From contig JAZAYU010000005.1 in the NCBI GenBank assembly GCA_038501625.1, positions 10,131,484-10,195,483 on the forward strand: a stretch of DNA of 64,000 bases, in the 5' to 3' direction. Shown piece by piece: positions 47,425 through 59,028 of this stretch. A program made the position numbers and the translations under genes. The first letter of the stretch is position 1. Each line of letters starts with the position of its first letter. The DNA comes from Corbicula japonica (Eukaryota > Mollusca > Bivalvia > Venerida > Cyrenidae). The notes under the pieces were generated by a model. The model had not been told where the DNA came from. It searched no databases and was given only the letters and a program-made list of their open reading frames with translations.

Positions 47425-47577
47425 CAGGGTTGAAGGTTATAAAGCTGAGTTTGGAAACCAGTCTCAAATCTCAAGCATCTGATTGGCTGATATGGTGACC
47501 AGTCGCCATTTCAGCCAATCAGATGCTTGAGATTTGAGACTGGTTTCCAAGCTCAGTTTTATAACCTTGGGACCAGG
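47425..47577. mobile_element. Family P palindromic element, near intact
   Basis: Ends CAGGGTTGAAGGTTAT and ATAACCTTGGGACCAG; centre GGTGACCAGTCGCC. ACCAGG occurs at both edges. Confidence 0.85.
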
Positions 47578-47837
47578 TATTGCTGCCAAGAATGTGTACA
47601 ATCTCCCGGCATTTTTCAGCACTTTCTAGTCTATACATATCAAGTGTATAATTAACAATGTTCTATACCTGACCGGCTGAATTGTTTATGTTATATATTT
47701 ATTGCACACTCAGTTTATCCCTGCATTCTCTTCTGGCCAACAGGTTTGTTTACAGGATTAATTACTGATATGATTTGTTTGTAAAATTAGCCTTACACAC
47801 GACCTGATAGGCAATTTTGGGTATATTAATGCTTAGC

Positions 47838-48058
47838 AGATGTCCAAGGCAGACTGCAAGGTCTCTCTATTCTCAGATTTCGATTTGCCATCCAGTGGTA
47901 TCAGTAAGAGGCAGTGTAATGGTGGGGGAGGATGTCAAGTGGTCACTGACCACCGCTCACAGATATATCCTGTTGTTGTTGTTTATTCCCAGTTTATGGA
48001 CCCTCCCGCCCTGACCGAGGACATTATGGTGTGGTCCGACAGATATATCCTCTAAGAT
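47838..48058 (+). other. GC-richer segment, weak exon candidate
   Basis: More CpG than its surroundings and open in two + frames. TTTATTCCCAG at 47990-48000 looks like an acceptor, but the phase 0 frame after it reads only 20 codons to a stop and shows no YxxP motif or other Cas character. CAGATATATCCT occurs twice (about 47960 and 48040). No call can be made beyond unusual composition. Confidence 0.15.
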
Positions 48059-48186
48059 AAAAAAACTGATATTGGAGACCAGTCTGGAAAAAGTTTCTTC
48101 TGATTGGTCAGTTTGGAGTCTGAGTTCATTTACAACCAATCAGCTGCTCAGGATTAGAAATTGGTTCCAGTCACAGGTTTATGATT
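48058..48186. repeat. Diverged family P element
   Basis: ATTGGAGACCAGTCTGG, TCTGATTGGTCAG, ACAACCAATCAGCTGCTCAG and TTGGTTCCAG in order. Confidence 0.55.
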
Positions 48187-48567
48187 AGGCTGGCACCCAG
48201 TTAGTGGGTAGAGATGGGAGCCAGTCTAGCTGTACACTAAAATTTACTTCTGGATGTTGTGATGCTTTGCAGAAGTAGAATACAGACCTATGATCATGGA
48301 ATATAATTGCTTTTTTATTTACCATAAACTCTGGGGATGGTTCATGAGTTTACTAGATAGGATTGGATATGAGGTATTGATTGGACAGGTGGTCATGAAA
48401 TGGGTCATTGGGTCTTGGATTCCTCAGTTGCTTCTCATCAAAATGATAACATCAATCATTTATGAGAATTTTTACAGCCTCATCAGATTTTTAGGGAAGA
48501 AACATTCTTGCCACTCTTTCACTCACTGTATGAATGTCATGGACTTCCCTTCCATTCCAGTCATTGT

Positions 48568-48745
48568 TTAATCCTTTCCTCCATAGATACACCATTATTG
48601 TACGGGCAAACAGTTTAGATCCAGATCAGCCAGCACATCCATGCCATCTGATCAGGATCTGCATTGGTCAGAAATAACCTAAGGAATAAAAAAGAGAACA
48701 GTGGAGATCCTGATCAGATGGCGCGAATCAGAACATCTGGATGAG
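48568..48745. mobile_element. Family A MITE, right end truncated
   Basis: TTAA-TCCTTTCCTCCATAGATA, intact left palindrome, spacer AATAACCTAAGGAATAAAAA, right arm ending GATCAGATGGCGCG. Confidence 0.7.
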
Positions 48746-49325
48746 GAGGCATATATACCTTGTCAAATAGAATGTATGCTTTGCTTAGCACTTTAATAAT
48801 TAACATGGCTTGAAAGTTAAGGAAGAAATCTTTCTAATAAATCTATCTATTGATTAATTGATTTTTTGGATTGATTGATCTGTCATTTGCTAGGTCCCTG
48901 ATTTTAATAGAAGTTAGCTTTTTTACATGAATTTTGTTCTATTTGCTTAAAATCATAAAAATATTTTAAATTGCACATTAAACAGATGAGAAACAGTTGC
49001 TTTCATATTAATGAATACTTTTTATATTCCTCATTTTCTGTTTTAATTAAAACATAGTTCAGAACACTTAAAATAGTTTTAATGAAGTTGAAAATTAGCA
49101 CAGTTTGCTGGCTCAAGATTACTTCCCCTGAGGAGCATATGATGTTTTTTGAAAGGCACTAATTGAATTAGCATGTTTTTTTAATATGTTACAAATGACT
49201 AAATAAAATCTCTTAAAGGGATATACAAAGATGTTCATTGAAATTTAGTCCTGAAGTATATCTGTATTGAAATTTGGTTGATCTGTGTAGATGGTGGTGG
49301 CTTCTTGGTAAAATGGTATAAAAAA

Positions 49326-49566
49326 ACAACATTTGAATCGAAAAGCGATCAGTGTAGATCCTGATCAGATGGACTGGTTCATGCGAGCTGGGCTGAAGGT
49401 TATAAAACTGAGTTTGGAAACCAGTCTCAAATCTCAAGCATCTGATTGGCTGAAATGGCGACTGGTTTCCATGCTCAGTTTTATAACCTTGGTCACTTAT
49501 CTTGACCTACACTGTTGGTGTGCTGCTGCTCATGGGATAGAAGCATTTCACATGGCGGAAAGGATC
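49326..49566. mobile_element. Family A right half carrying a family P insertion
   Basis: TTTGAATCGAAAAGCGATC and GTGTAGATCCTGATCAGATG lead to CGAGCTG, then P, then TATCTTGACCTACACTG and CATGGCGGAAAGGA. Confidence 0.65.
49388..49498. mobile_element. Family P element, right arm core deleted
   Basis: Left arm complete (GGCTGAAGGTTATAAAAC to GAAATGGCGAC), right arm only GGTTTCCATGCTCAG to ATAACCTTGGTCACT. Confidence 0.8.
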
Positions 49567-50317
49567 TACGTCTAAACGTTATTCCAAATAAATTATAAAA
49601 CTATCTGACCATCCATGATCCATGTATTTTATTGCCAACAAAATTATGAATCATGCTTGAATAATGAGAAAAGAATCGGGCATTGCTTAATGCCTGGATT
49701 AAAAACAGCTGATTTCAGATATGTTTTATCTCATAGACAAGCTTTGTCATTTCCGGTAATATGTTAGATTTTTCTGACAGGTGAAAATTAAAACTTAAGT
49801 AGCCGGAAAAGAGGCTGCTCTTTATTTATTTCTGCTAGCTCTCTTCAATTTTTGCAGCCTCATCAAATAAACTGGTACCTGTGAAGAGATTCCAGGCAAC
49901 ATTTCTATTAATATTTTACCAGCACTGTCAGTGAATGGAAGTGTTTAAACATATACAGACTAGGCACTTTTTTCATTATTTTTTAGAAGTAGAGACAATT
50001 GACATCATGATGTACTGTGCAGTTCTAATTGTGCGAGCTTATGGGTTTCCAAAGTCTATGGTTATGTTGCATTGGAGTGCTGGGATTAAGTAATGTGGAA
50101 AACCATGTAGCATATTCCACTTGTACACCCTTTTCAGGCCCAGGGACCTAGCTGTCTCTAGATAGCCATACCTAATGAGTGGGAAATAATTTTTTAATCG
50201 TCCACTAGTTTACAAGGGGTACAATTTTTGAGTTGTCTAATAGGTCACTAGTGGGACATTATCTTTTAGCCATCAGTTAGTTGATGAGTGCCACACTGTT
50301 TATGAGTCACCCACTAG

Positions 50318-50552
50318 TCAACCCTTTACTCTATTATACAATTTTTATCACACGATGTGCAAACAGAGCAGAACCAGATCAGCCAGCTTATCTTTGCCAT
50401 CTACACTGGATCTACACTGTTCATTGATCGGTCAGAAACAACCTAATGAATCTAAAAGCAAACAGTGTAGATCCTGATCGGATATGCTGGCTGATCTGGA
50501 TCTACACAGTTCCCACATGTAATAAATGCATATATATGGATTAATGGGTTGA
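50318..50552. mobile_element. Family A MITE, full copy with mutated target
   Basis: TCAA-CCCTTTACTCTATTATAC and TATATGGATTAATGGG-TTGA; each flank has one change from TTAA. Spacer AACAACCTAATGAATCTAAA. Confidence 0.75.
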
Positions 50553-50989
50553 ACTGTTTGTCCTCTCTACTCCAGTTCAGAGAAAATGAATGAAATTCCA
50601 AAGCTCCACAGATTGTCTCCTGACATTGGGAAAAGTTTCTTATAATAAAAGTTCATAGGTAATATTATGTGGGAGTTTTGCTACCTGTTCCAGATATTTG
50701 TGGTCATGATAACACTGGATGAAGATGTTTTAACTCTGTTGCTGCTTCCTTTATTCTGTCAAATTTTATCATCTAATCTCCTATCAATCAGCTATCAGGG
50801 TCGGAAAACACCTGATTTCAGATTTAATGTATCTTTTGTGTTATTTTAAGATTTCCGGATACTTTTTGTGAATATTGAGTTACCTATTAAGTAAAAGAGA
50901 AAAAGCAGTTATTGGGTCATTGTTCCTGGGTCAGTGTTATTAAAAATAAGTTCTGTTGCTTTACTAAAGAGGATTTTCTTATCACCACG

Positions 50990-51102
50990 AATATGGCTTA
51001 TATCCCATGTGCGACCAGTGTAGATCTAGATCAGTATGCACATGTATGAAGTCTGATAAGGATCATCTACACTGGTTTCTTGGTCATAAATAGCTGATAA
51101 GT
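50990..51102. repeat. Family A fragment (left half)
   Basis: TGCGACCAGTGTAGATCTAG, TCATCTACACTGGTTTCTTG and the spacer start GGTCATAAATAGCTGATAAG. Confidence 0.6.
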
Positions 51103-54100
51103 AATTTTGATGTAAGTTATACTGGACCTCTATTAGTTATATTAGTGTTGTCACCATTGACTGTGTCCATGTTGGTCATTTATTTGAGCTGTGACTTCTG
51201 GCTACGGTCATCAGAAAGCTATAAATTACCAAATAGGGTATGAAACATGACAAGTTAGAGTAGGTTGTTGCACAATTATTAATACTTAACAGCCTCAGTC
51301 TTTTGATGATCTTACCTAAGCTTGACACAAATGTTACTTTTAACCTTACTGGGAAAGGTTAATTGACAATTAGTAGCTAATTTCACCAAAATTGACTGAT
51401 TAAATAAAGAAATGATAAAGTTAGAACTGGGTGTTTAGTCCTCCAAGTTGTATCCACATATTGCTGAGTGTTGCTGGCATAGTCCATGTTATCTGTGTGG
51501 TTTGTGACCATTTGTTGCTGAAAAACTTTGACATCTCAAATTAGAGCAGTGACTATAAAGACTAGTTATCTTTTGGACATTATTTAGAATGGTGGTTAAC
51601 ATGTTGGTCCCTTCACTAACAAGCTATTTCCAGATCTGTTATGGGAATGGGCGTAAAGTCATCGACCTCCCCCCATCACCCCCTCATCCACCCCGCCCTC
51701 CCTTACCCTCCCCTGGCCTTAAAGTAAAAGGAAAATTACTTGCTTTGCACCTGTAATGGACCCTATCTGACAGCTTCATCTGGTGTAAATGTATTGTTGT
51801 AAGTACTTGTTTTTGACAAGTCACAGATCAGAAGTGTTACTGGTAGTTTTCATTAGTTATATAACGGCAGATAGGTGTTGATTGTCGGAAGTTAGTGCCA
51901 GTTATAATAGACTTCCAGTGTATCAGTGTCATTGTGTTGGCATAAGTGTTATTTCTGGTGTTTTGTGTCATCTCCTAACACCATTTGCATAGTTCGTCGT
52001 AGTGTATTTCACGAGAACATTGAAAATGAAAACTAAGTATTTTGCAGAAACAAATCGGAAAAGTAGCTGATGCAGCTTTTATTTAGTCAGTGACTGATTC
52101 CATGGTGTAAAACGTGAACTTTGTATCACGTTTGATAGATTTTTCTTTTGTTTTCGTATTGCATTAACTCCCATATTGTGAACAACAGTTCGCAGAACTA
52201 GTGTTATCATGCTGTAACTATTGTGTGGATACACTGCATGCTGTATGTGTGACATTGCCCTAAATGAGAACATGGTACAAAACAGTAACATTTAGGCACA
52301 ACCCTGTCATTCAAGTATATACACTCAAGCTATAGTAACTTTTTTCACTGTGTTATATGTAATTAAACTATAACTCATTATGTGTGATAACTTAATATCA
52401 TAATTATGTGTGAAATAACGAATTTGTAGAAGACCCTTTGACTGTGCAGCCGAGGTATCAGCATTTGGATCAGCATCAACCACATACATGACCATGTTAT
52501 CCATTTACTAATTATCTTTATTTTTATTCAGAAAAGCTCACAATGTTTTCAAGCTGTTACAGTATTCAGTTCTGTTGTCTGCGTCAAATATGATGCTTGC
52601 CGATGTAATGTGGTTGTTTATTTCATTAGACAATAGGCATTGTTTCATTAGAGCATTGTGTTGCTTGTATTCTGTTACAGTTTCCAATGTAAGCACCATC
52701 AATATGATAGATTTCCTGATTGTTTTTTACAAGCTTTTTGACAATTCACTATTCCCTCAGTGTTTATACAAACAATATCATGTCCATTAATGACATACTT
52801 TTATAGCCAATGAAGTTTGATCAAAGTTGGCTTTGACCAATTGGTGTTTGGAGCATAATGTAACAAACACAATACAAGGGCTTTGGAACCATGTCCAGAT
52901 CATTTTTACTGCTGTATCATTATATTTCGTGAATGTCAAGTGTCACATATTTCATGCTAGGGAAAGTGCGTGAAATCAAATTCAAGTGAAATTTAACTAT
53001 GATAAAGCTTTTCTTTATAGATTCTTATATACAAATTTAAGCCCGCACCAAAATGTAATTTGCAGAATTTGCACAAAAATTAGTGGCCGCGAAACAAAAT
53101 ATCATAGTAGTTGTTGTTGTTTTGTCATAAGTTTCTGATACCTTAAAATTGTTTCTGTCCTATCATTAAAATGGGTTTGGGATAATTTTACTATTAGGTA
53201 TCAGTCATTAAGTGTATTTAATAGGAATTCATGCAGTGATTGACAATATTGTTGATTACACATGCATGTCCAATAGTTTCAGAATGCGTGACATACTCGA
53301 GAGTAATGTGTGAACAATGCAACCTTTGCCCTTAAGTGGACAGCAATCATTACAGACACGTGCTGTATGGTCATTGTTGACTCAAGTTGACCACTGTTGA
53401 CCATTTTCGATGCCTCTGGTCAAGCGGGACTTGGTGCACATCGTGCAGATAATTGGTTTTATGGATTACGAAGATTTGATTTTCACTAATTGATGGTGTT
53501 TATGGCTTGAAGGGAAATTTTACACGAGACCAGTAACTGGTACCGAAGAAATGTTAACACTCAATTTCTCCTGTAATTTCTAACTTTTGTCCCCCAAACA
53601 AAGACCAAATGTCCATCTTTGAGAAAGTTTGACGATCTCAGGGGTACTAACTTTGGGAAATTCTACTTTGGCCATGTTTTAATAAGAAATTTGTAATTTC
53701 CTATGAAAGGAAATCTGGATTTTGATGTTGGTAAAATGACACCAATTTTGTGAATGAGATTTATGTAAATGGCATTCCAATATGAAATATGAGCTTTATT
53801 TTTGAATTGTCCAGAAAATTGAGGACAATTATGTAGGCAATTAAATGACAATTTTTGTTTCAGAAACAAGATGACTACTCCTAAAGGTCATTGTCTTTAT
53901 GTCAGATTATTACTTTAATCATAGAATATTGTCCTGTATGATCATGTGGCCATCTTCTGCTGTCATCAAACTCAGTAAGAGGCTTTTTAAGTGACATCTG
54001 TGTCTTGCAGAAGCTCTAAGATATTTATCAAGCTCTAAAGAGACCCTGCCAATTTAGAAAAATAACTACTTGACTGAGATTATTAAAGATTGACCAGTTT

Positions 54101-54714
54101 TCTTTGTCTTTGAGAGAACTGATCTGTTCCAGTGAAAAAAATGGCAAGAGCCCGTGAAATTGAGTGAAATTAATTTGTTTAGAATCAATGCAAGATTGAC
54201 ACTGGTCATGTGTATGTTTTCAATATCTTTTTCACAAATGTCTTTGAGAACAAAGAACTGCCCTTGTTTGGACTGCCGTTGTTTGGCATTGCCCTTATCT
54301 TTGTAATGGAAAGTGATCTTGAAGAAAAAGGGATGGGCTTCCTTGTAAACGACAGATAAGGAAAGTTCCCAAGGGGTCACCCTGAAAGTTCAGTTTAATA
54401 GAATATTGCATGGTCAGCAATTTTCTAAAGAAACAAAGTATTGCTGAATGTTTAAGGCAGGCCCTGTAAGACATTTATTGCATACCTTTGATATATAGTT
54501 ACTCACTTCTGTATTTCTGCTTTATTGATGGGTTCTTGCTTTTGTCAAACTAAAGCCATGAACTTACTATGTAACAGGAAGTTAAGGAAAAGGTTGCATG
54601 GGTTTACAGCCATTCATTGCTTGCACATTCTGTTACTATTTTAGTTAGTCAGGTTAAACATACAACACCTTAATGTAAAATGGCTTGTTGTCCTTTCAGT
54701 CTGTGCATGTACAG
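51103..54714. other. Repeat-poor stretch
   Basis: About 3.6 kb without recognisable transposon families. ORFs up to 104 codons (e.g. minus strand 54066-54380) have no recognisable domain. The one feature is the pyrimidine tract at 51661-51718. Confidence 0.35.
51661..51718 (+). repeat. C-rich polypyrimidine tract
   Basis: CCTCCCCCCATCACCCCCTC and similar blocks over 58 bases with almost no G; the minus strand has several G runs compatible with a G-quadruplex. Confidence 0.7.
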
Positions 54715-54719
54715 ATATT

Positions 54720-54890
54720 ATTAACTGTGAACAGTGCTGATCCTGATTATGCTGCGTGGATAAACAATGTAGTCCCATGTCAGACTGCACCAATAATTAG
54801 ACTTTACCCTGATTAGACTGCACGGTAGCACTGGCTGATAGGTGCTTAGTTCAAATATGCTGATCAGGGGCCTTTACTGGTTGCAAATGT
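54720..54890. repeat. Decayed family A remnants
   Basis: GAACAGTGCTGATCCTGATT, CCTGATTAGACTGCACGGTA and GCTGATCAGGGGCCTTTACT; too diverged to delimit. Confidence 0.35.
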
Positions 54891-55569
54891 CCCATTTTTC
54901 TTGGCAAACAATAACAAGCCGACAAAAGAGCTCAATTTATTTTGTTCACATGACATAGCATTGCTGATTTTCCCATTATGTACAGAGTTTGTTTTTAGTG
55001 GTCTTATCCCATAGTTTGTTTACTTAATTATTATCATTCCTTTGATCTTTGTTTGGTGTTCAGTAAGTTTATCAATATCAGCTTTTAGACTTCTTGACAG
55101 TTGCACTTAGAAGGGCTATGATAAAATAATGTAAAATAATGTTCTTACCAAGAACGGCTTTTTACACTGGATCACTTATCATTAAAATAGAAATAGATTA
55201 ACCATTTTTAGAAACAGTTTAATCAAAAAGCTAAATTCGGCTCATAAAGATACAAAAGAAGCATTTTCACTGAGGTTGATTGATGAAAACATGTATCACG
55301 TGTAACAAATCCGAAACAATTCAAATATCTTTCTAAAAAAAGAATGCTGAGCTTGTTTTTACTGTGGTTGAAACATGAAAATATGCAAATTGAAAATGCA
55401 CTGAATGTTTGTGTGCTACTTGAAACTTATGTAAATGTTACTGTTTATACTTAATATTATTTCAAAGATTGACATTTTGATGATAATTTGATAGATCTGT
55501 TTCCAGCATGTTTAATTTTACAACAGATATTAACTGAAATAATCAGTGCAAAAACATAGAGAATGTTGA

Positions 55570-55962
55570 TACAGTGAAAGCCCTCCATTAAGCCTTTACT
55601 CAATAAACACATGTTTTAACACATGTGAGATCCAGATCAGCTGGCACATTCGTGCCATCTTGTCTGAATCTACACAGGTTGCTTTTGGTCAGAAATAACC
55701 TATCAAATCTAGAAGCAGACAATGTTGATTCTGATCAGATGGCATGGATGTGCTGGCTTATCTGGATCTTAACTGTTTGCAATTGTGATAAAAACCTTAT
55801 CTGTGGAGAAAAGGGTTATGACCATGTAAAGTACTGGACAAACGTTGTCTTTATAGTGAGATGGTTTAAATTCTGGGGAAGACAGTATTGTAAAACTATT
55901 AAAAGGGTCATTGAAATAGTGGTCTTAATTTCAGGGTGGACTTTATAATGGGTTTTACTGTA
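55570..55962. repeat. Family D MITE (Tc1/mariner-type ends), copy 2, split by family A
   Basis: TACAGTGAAAGCCCTCCATT at the left and GGTTTTACTGTA at the right. The left end is broken at its own TTAA by the A copy at 55588-55819 and resumes GACCATG. Inner right sequence TAGTGGTCTTAATTTCAGG matches copy 1. Confidence 0.65.
55588..55819. mobile_element. Family A MITE, full copy inside family D
   Basis: TTAA-GCCTTTACTCAATAAACA and GTGGAGAAAAGGG-TTAT. Removing it restores CCATTAAGACC, the expected family D terminal repeat, which fixes the A boundaries and target. Confidence 0.85.
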
Positions 55963-56568
55963 CATGAATTGCATATGGATCTTGTGTACACAAGCCAAAT
56001 AGAAATCCTCCAGAAATATAAACAGAACATCTTTTGGTCATATCTTTATAAATATTTATTTCTGATTTATTGTTCTGCTTAATCATTATTCTTGACATAT
56101 GCTCTCGGATGCAAGAAATCACTAGTGATTTTAAATAAATTTCATTTAATACACTGCATCCATGCTGGATAATGTCAAAAGAAAAACAAAAATATTAATT
56201 GATTTTAAGATAGGATTAAATTAAAGAAGATTGTGGTAAATACTGTTTTCCCATTATGTTTGACTTTTACTTAGCATTAATTGCATGACATGACACCGTA
56301 AATTTTGTTAATAAAGTTGAAAGAAAAGAATATAATAAAAAAGTACTCAGGGTTGATACTTTGTTTGAGGATAGTTTAGAGGTGAATTGGGAAAATGCAC
56401 CAATTTGAAAGAGAAAGAAAACAGTTTGGCATTTGTACTTTGTTTTGTCTTGGAGCATATTTGGTTGTTCAGAAACAAAAGGAGACCAGTCAAGTGGGGT
56501 CAAAGACTCTTCAGAATCTGACCGGCAGGAATTATGGGATTTCCCAGAACAAAGATTGATTAGATTCC

Positions 56569-56831
56569 CAGGGCTGAAGATTATAAAACTGAGAATGGAA
56601 ACCAGTCTCAAATCTCAAGCATCTGATTGGCTGAAATGGCGACGAGAGAATGGAAACCAGTCTCAAATCTCAAGCATCTGATTGGCTGAAATGGCGACGA
56701 GAGAATGGAAACCAGTCTCAAATCTCAAGCATCTGATTGGCTGAAATGGCGACTCGTCGCCATTTCAGCCAATCAGATGCTTTAGATTTGAGACTGGTTT
56801 CCATTCTCAGTTTTATAACCTTGGGTACAGG
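56569..56831. mobile_element. Family P element with a triplicated left arm
   Basis: After CAGGGCTGAAGATTATAAAA the 55-base segment starting GAGAATGGAAACCAGTCTCA occurs three times without a difference (56591, 56646, 56701). A single right arm follows, centred on GGCGACTCGTCGCC. An 18-base direct repeat flanks the element (56549-56566 ACAAAGATTGATTAGATT; 56832-56849 with one change). Confidence 0.9.
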
Positions 56832-57351
56832 ACAAGGATTGATTAGATTTTGGTGGAAGATGGTTGATGGGAATCATAAGCTGTCATGGAGATAGTCAGG
56901 GGGGCTTCTTTTTATTAGTTTTTTAAACACTGCCTGGTGTGACTGGATGATAACTGAATCTGATGATTACCACTTGATAGGAAATGAAGGATTTGGAGAT
57001 GATGCTGGTGTCAGTTCAGGTCATAAACTTGGAAATATTTTTTTTTTGTTTTTTTTTTGATCCACTGTTATTGGTGTTTGTCCAGAACAATTAAACATGC
57101 TTGCAGTTTCCATGGACTTGTGAATTAATTCAAGCTTATAGAATCTCTTTCTGCAGGTCAGTTTACACCTTTGGTGGTCCATGAAAATGTGCTGATGGTC
57201 ATATTGGTTATTAAATTTAATGAGCCATTTTATGGTGAAGATCCTTAATATTTAATGAGAAGTTCAATCATCAGAGGAAGTTATCAAAGAACAAAATCAG
57301 TGAAAAGTTCCAGGTGGCCTAAGTGCTGCTTAAATAATTATATTGTGGATT

Positions 57352-57512
57352 TTAAACCCTTTATCCCATGGGAAATTGCTGTAATCCCATGGCAACAAGT
57401 GTAGATCCAGATCAGCCAGCACATCCATACCATCTGATCAGGATCAATACTGTTTGATTCATTAGGTTATTTCCGATCAAGATGTGGACAGTGTCAATCC
57501 TGATCTGATGTT
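57352..57512. mobile_element. Family A MITE, right half lost
   Basis: TTAA-ACCCTTTATCCCATGGG, left palindrome, spacer TTGATTCATTAGGTTATTTC, then GACAGTGTCAATCCTGATCT and stop. Confidence 0.65.
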
Positions 57513-57893
57513 TTAAGTAACTTACACATTATTAAAACACATGAAAATGTTCTAGACAAATAAACTTATGTAAAACTGTCACTTCGCTGAAAAATGTAAC
57601 CTCAATTACACATAGTGATTTTTGATATATTTCTCAAGTTTTATTAATTAACTTTAAAAAATATTTTCAACTGCCATACACGTGAGATACTGCAGCTGTG
57701 CACATCTGGTTCTGGGCATTGTATATCATTTGCGAATGATATATGATAGAAAAAATGAAGATTTCATTATGGTTACCATCTGGCCAGAGCGAAGGTATTT
57801 TTCTGCCAGTAAAGATTAGATAAAATAAACAAAAGATTGAAATCATTACATGTGGCACACTTATGCTGTATCATCTGTAAGATCGGGGCTGAA

Positions 57894-58035
57894 GATTATA
57901 ACACTGAGAATGGAAACCAGTCTCAAATCTCAAGCATCTGATTGGCTGAAATGGCAACCAGTCGCCATTTCAGCCAATCAGATGCTTGAGATTTGAGACT
58001 GGTTTCCATTCTCAGTTTTATAACCTTTGGCACTG
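57894..58035. mobile_element. Family P palindromic element, near intact
   Basis: Ends GGGCTGAAGATTATAACAC and GTTTTATAACCTTTGGCAC; centre GGCAACCAGTCGCC. Confidence 0.85.
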
Positions 58036-58304
58036 GAGTTCCACACTGAGTTAAATGCCCTTGAATTATAAATTGAGATACATGCCTACTGAAGTGACTC
58101 AGGGGAGATAATTTTAATTGGTCTGTTATATTAGCTTAAGAGGCACCCCTGTGGTGGGCAGCATAACTGGATAATGATTATGAGCATGATTGTTCTTTGA
58201 TAAAAATCATTTTCATGAGAACCCTAGAGAATTAATGGGTTAATGGAGAGAATGCAGGTAAACTTAGAATAGCTGATGTCAGAATAGACTGACCATTAGG
58301 TCGG

Positions 58305-58675
58305 TTAACCCTTTACTGCATGGATAATATACGACTAATTTCATTGTAGATCAGGGGCAGATCCAGAGGGGTTCAGTAGGGCTGCTTGAATCCCCTTTTT
58401 GGGCAGCAGTATTTCAGTTTCATAGGGCCAGAAATTTTGAAATTATCAGGTTACTTCCCCTAATGAGGTCTGAAACGAACCCCCTTCTGGAAATCTTCCA
58501 TCTAACCTTGTAGATTCAGTCAATCTGCACATGCATGTTAATTGTTAATGATATTCTAATAATATACACTGTTCATTATGTATTTATGATCGAAAAAGCA
58601 GAACAGTGATGCATACAGGATGAAAGCTGTTAGCTGAGCGAAACATAAGCTATGTCCCATGGAGTAAAGAGTTAA
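58305..58675. mobile_element. Family A MITE carrying a family C insertion
   Basis: TTAA-CCCTTTACTGCATGGATA at the left, CATGGAGTAAAGAG-TTAA at the right. The left arm CATTGTAGAT is followed by the C element and resumes with TGTAGATTCAGTC. Confidence 0.65.
58352..58512 (+). mobile_element. Family C short element, nested
   Basis: CAGGGGCAGATCCAGAGGGG, CCTTTTTGGGCAGCAGTATT, TTCTGGAAATCTTCCATC. TTGTAGAT precedes it and recurs at its right end, a possible 8-base duplication as in hAT elements, though the exact right terminus is uncertain. Confidence 0.65.
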
Positions 58676-58848
58676 TGAACTTGATTTTCTTTAACTATAG
58701 GACATACCATTCATTGTTTATAAGGTTCTTTTGCAGAAATGTATTGACTAAAGAATGAATTTTGTAGACACCGATCAACATTTTAAGGATGTATAGACCA
58801 GTGTGGGTCTACACTTGTCGCAATTGTGATGTATTAGTTTGTTGGTGC

Positions 58849-59028
58849 TTAACTATTTACTCCATAGATACAGAACTTTGGCATGGGTTAACAATGTGTA
58901 TCCAGATTAGCTGTCACATCTGCACCAATCTGATCAGGATCTACACTGTTAGATTCATAAGAATATTTCAAGAAGCTTACTAATAGTGTAGATTCAGGTC
59001 AGATGGCACAGATTTTGCACCCAAGACT
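58849..59028. mobile_element. Family A MITE, right end eroded
   Basis: TTAA-CTATTTACTCCATAGATA, left palindrome with AGATTAGCTGTCACATC, spacer TTAGATTCATAAGAATAT, arm AGATTCAGGTCAGATGGCAC. Confidence 0.6.

Noticed and set aside
47990..48058. Next Cas exon after SH3
   Set aside because: The phase 0 frame hits a stop after 20 codons and carries no YxxP motif; kept only as a weak candidate.
54066..54380. 104-codon minus-strand ORF
   Set aside because: No recognisable motif or splice context; length is compatible with chance over this much DNA.
56433..56681. ORFs with ETSLKSQASDWLKWR-type peptides
   Set aside because: Translation of family P arms; the same peptide appears at 10697, 49333 and 62800.
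56591..56755. CRISPR-like array of identical 55-base repeats
   Set aside because: No spacers, eukaryotic context, and the unit is a family P arm.
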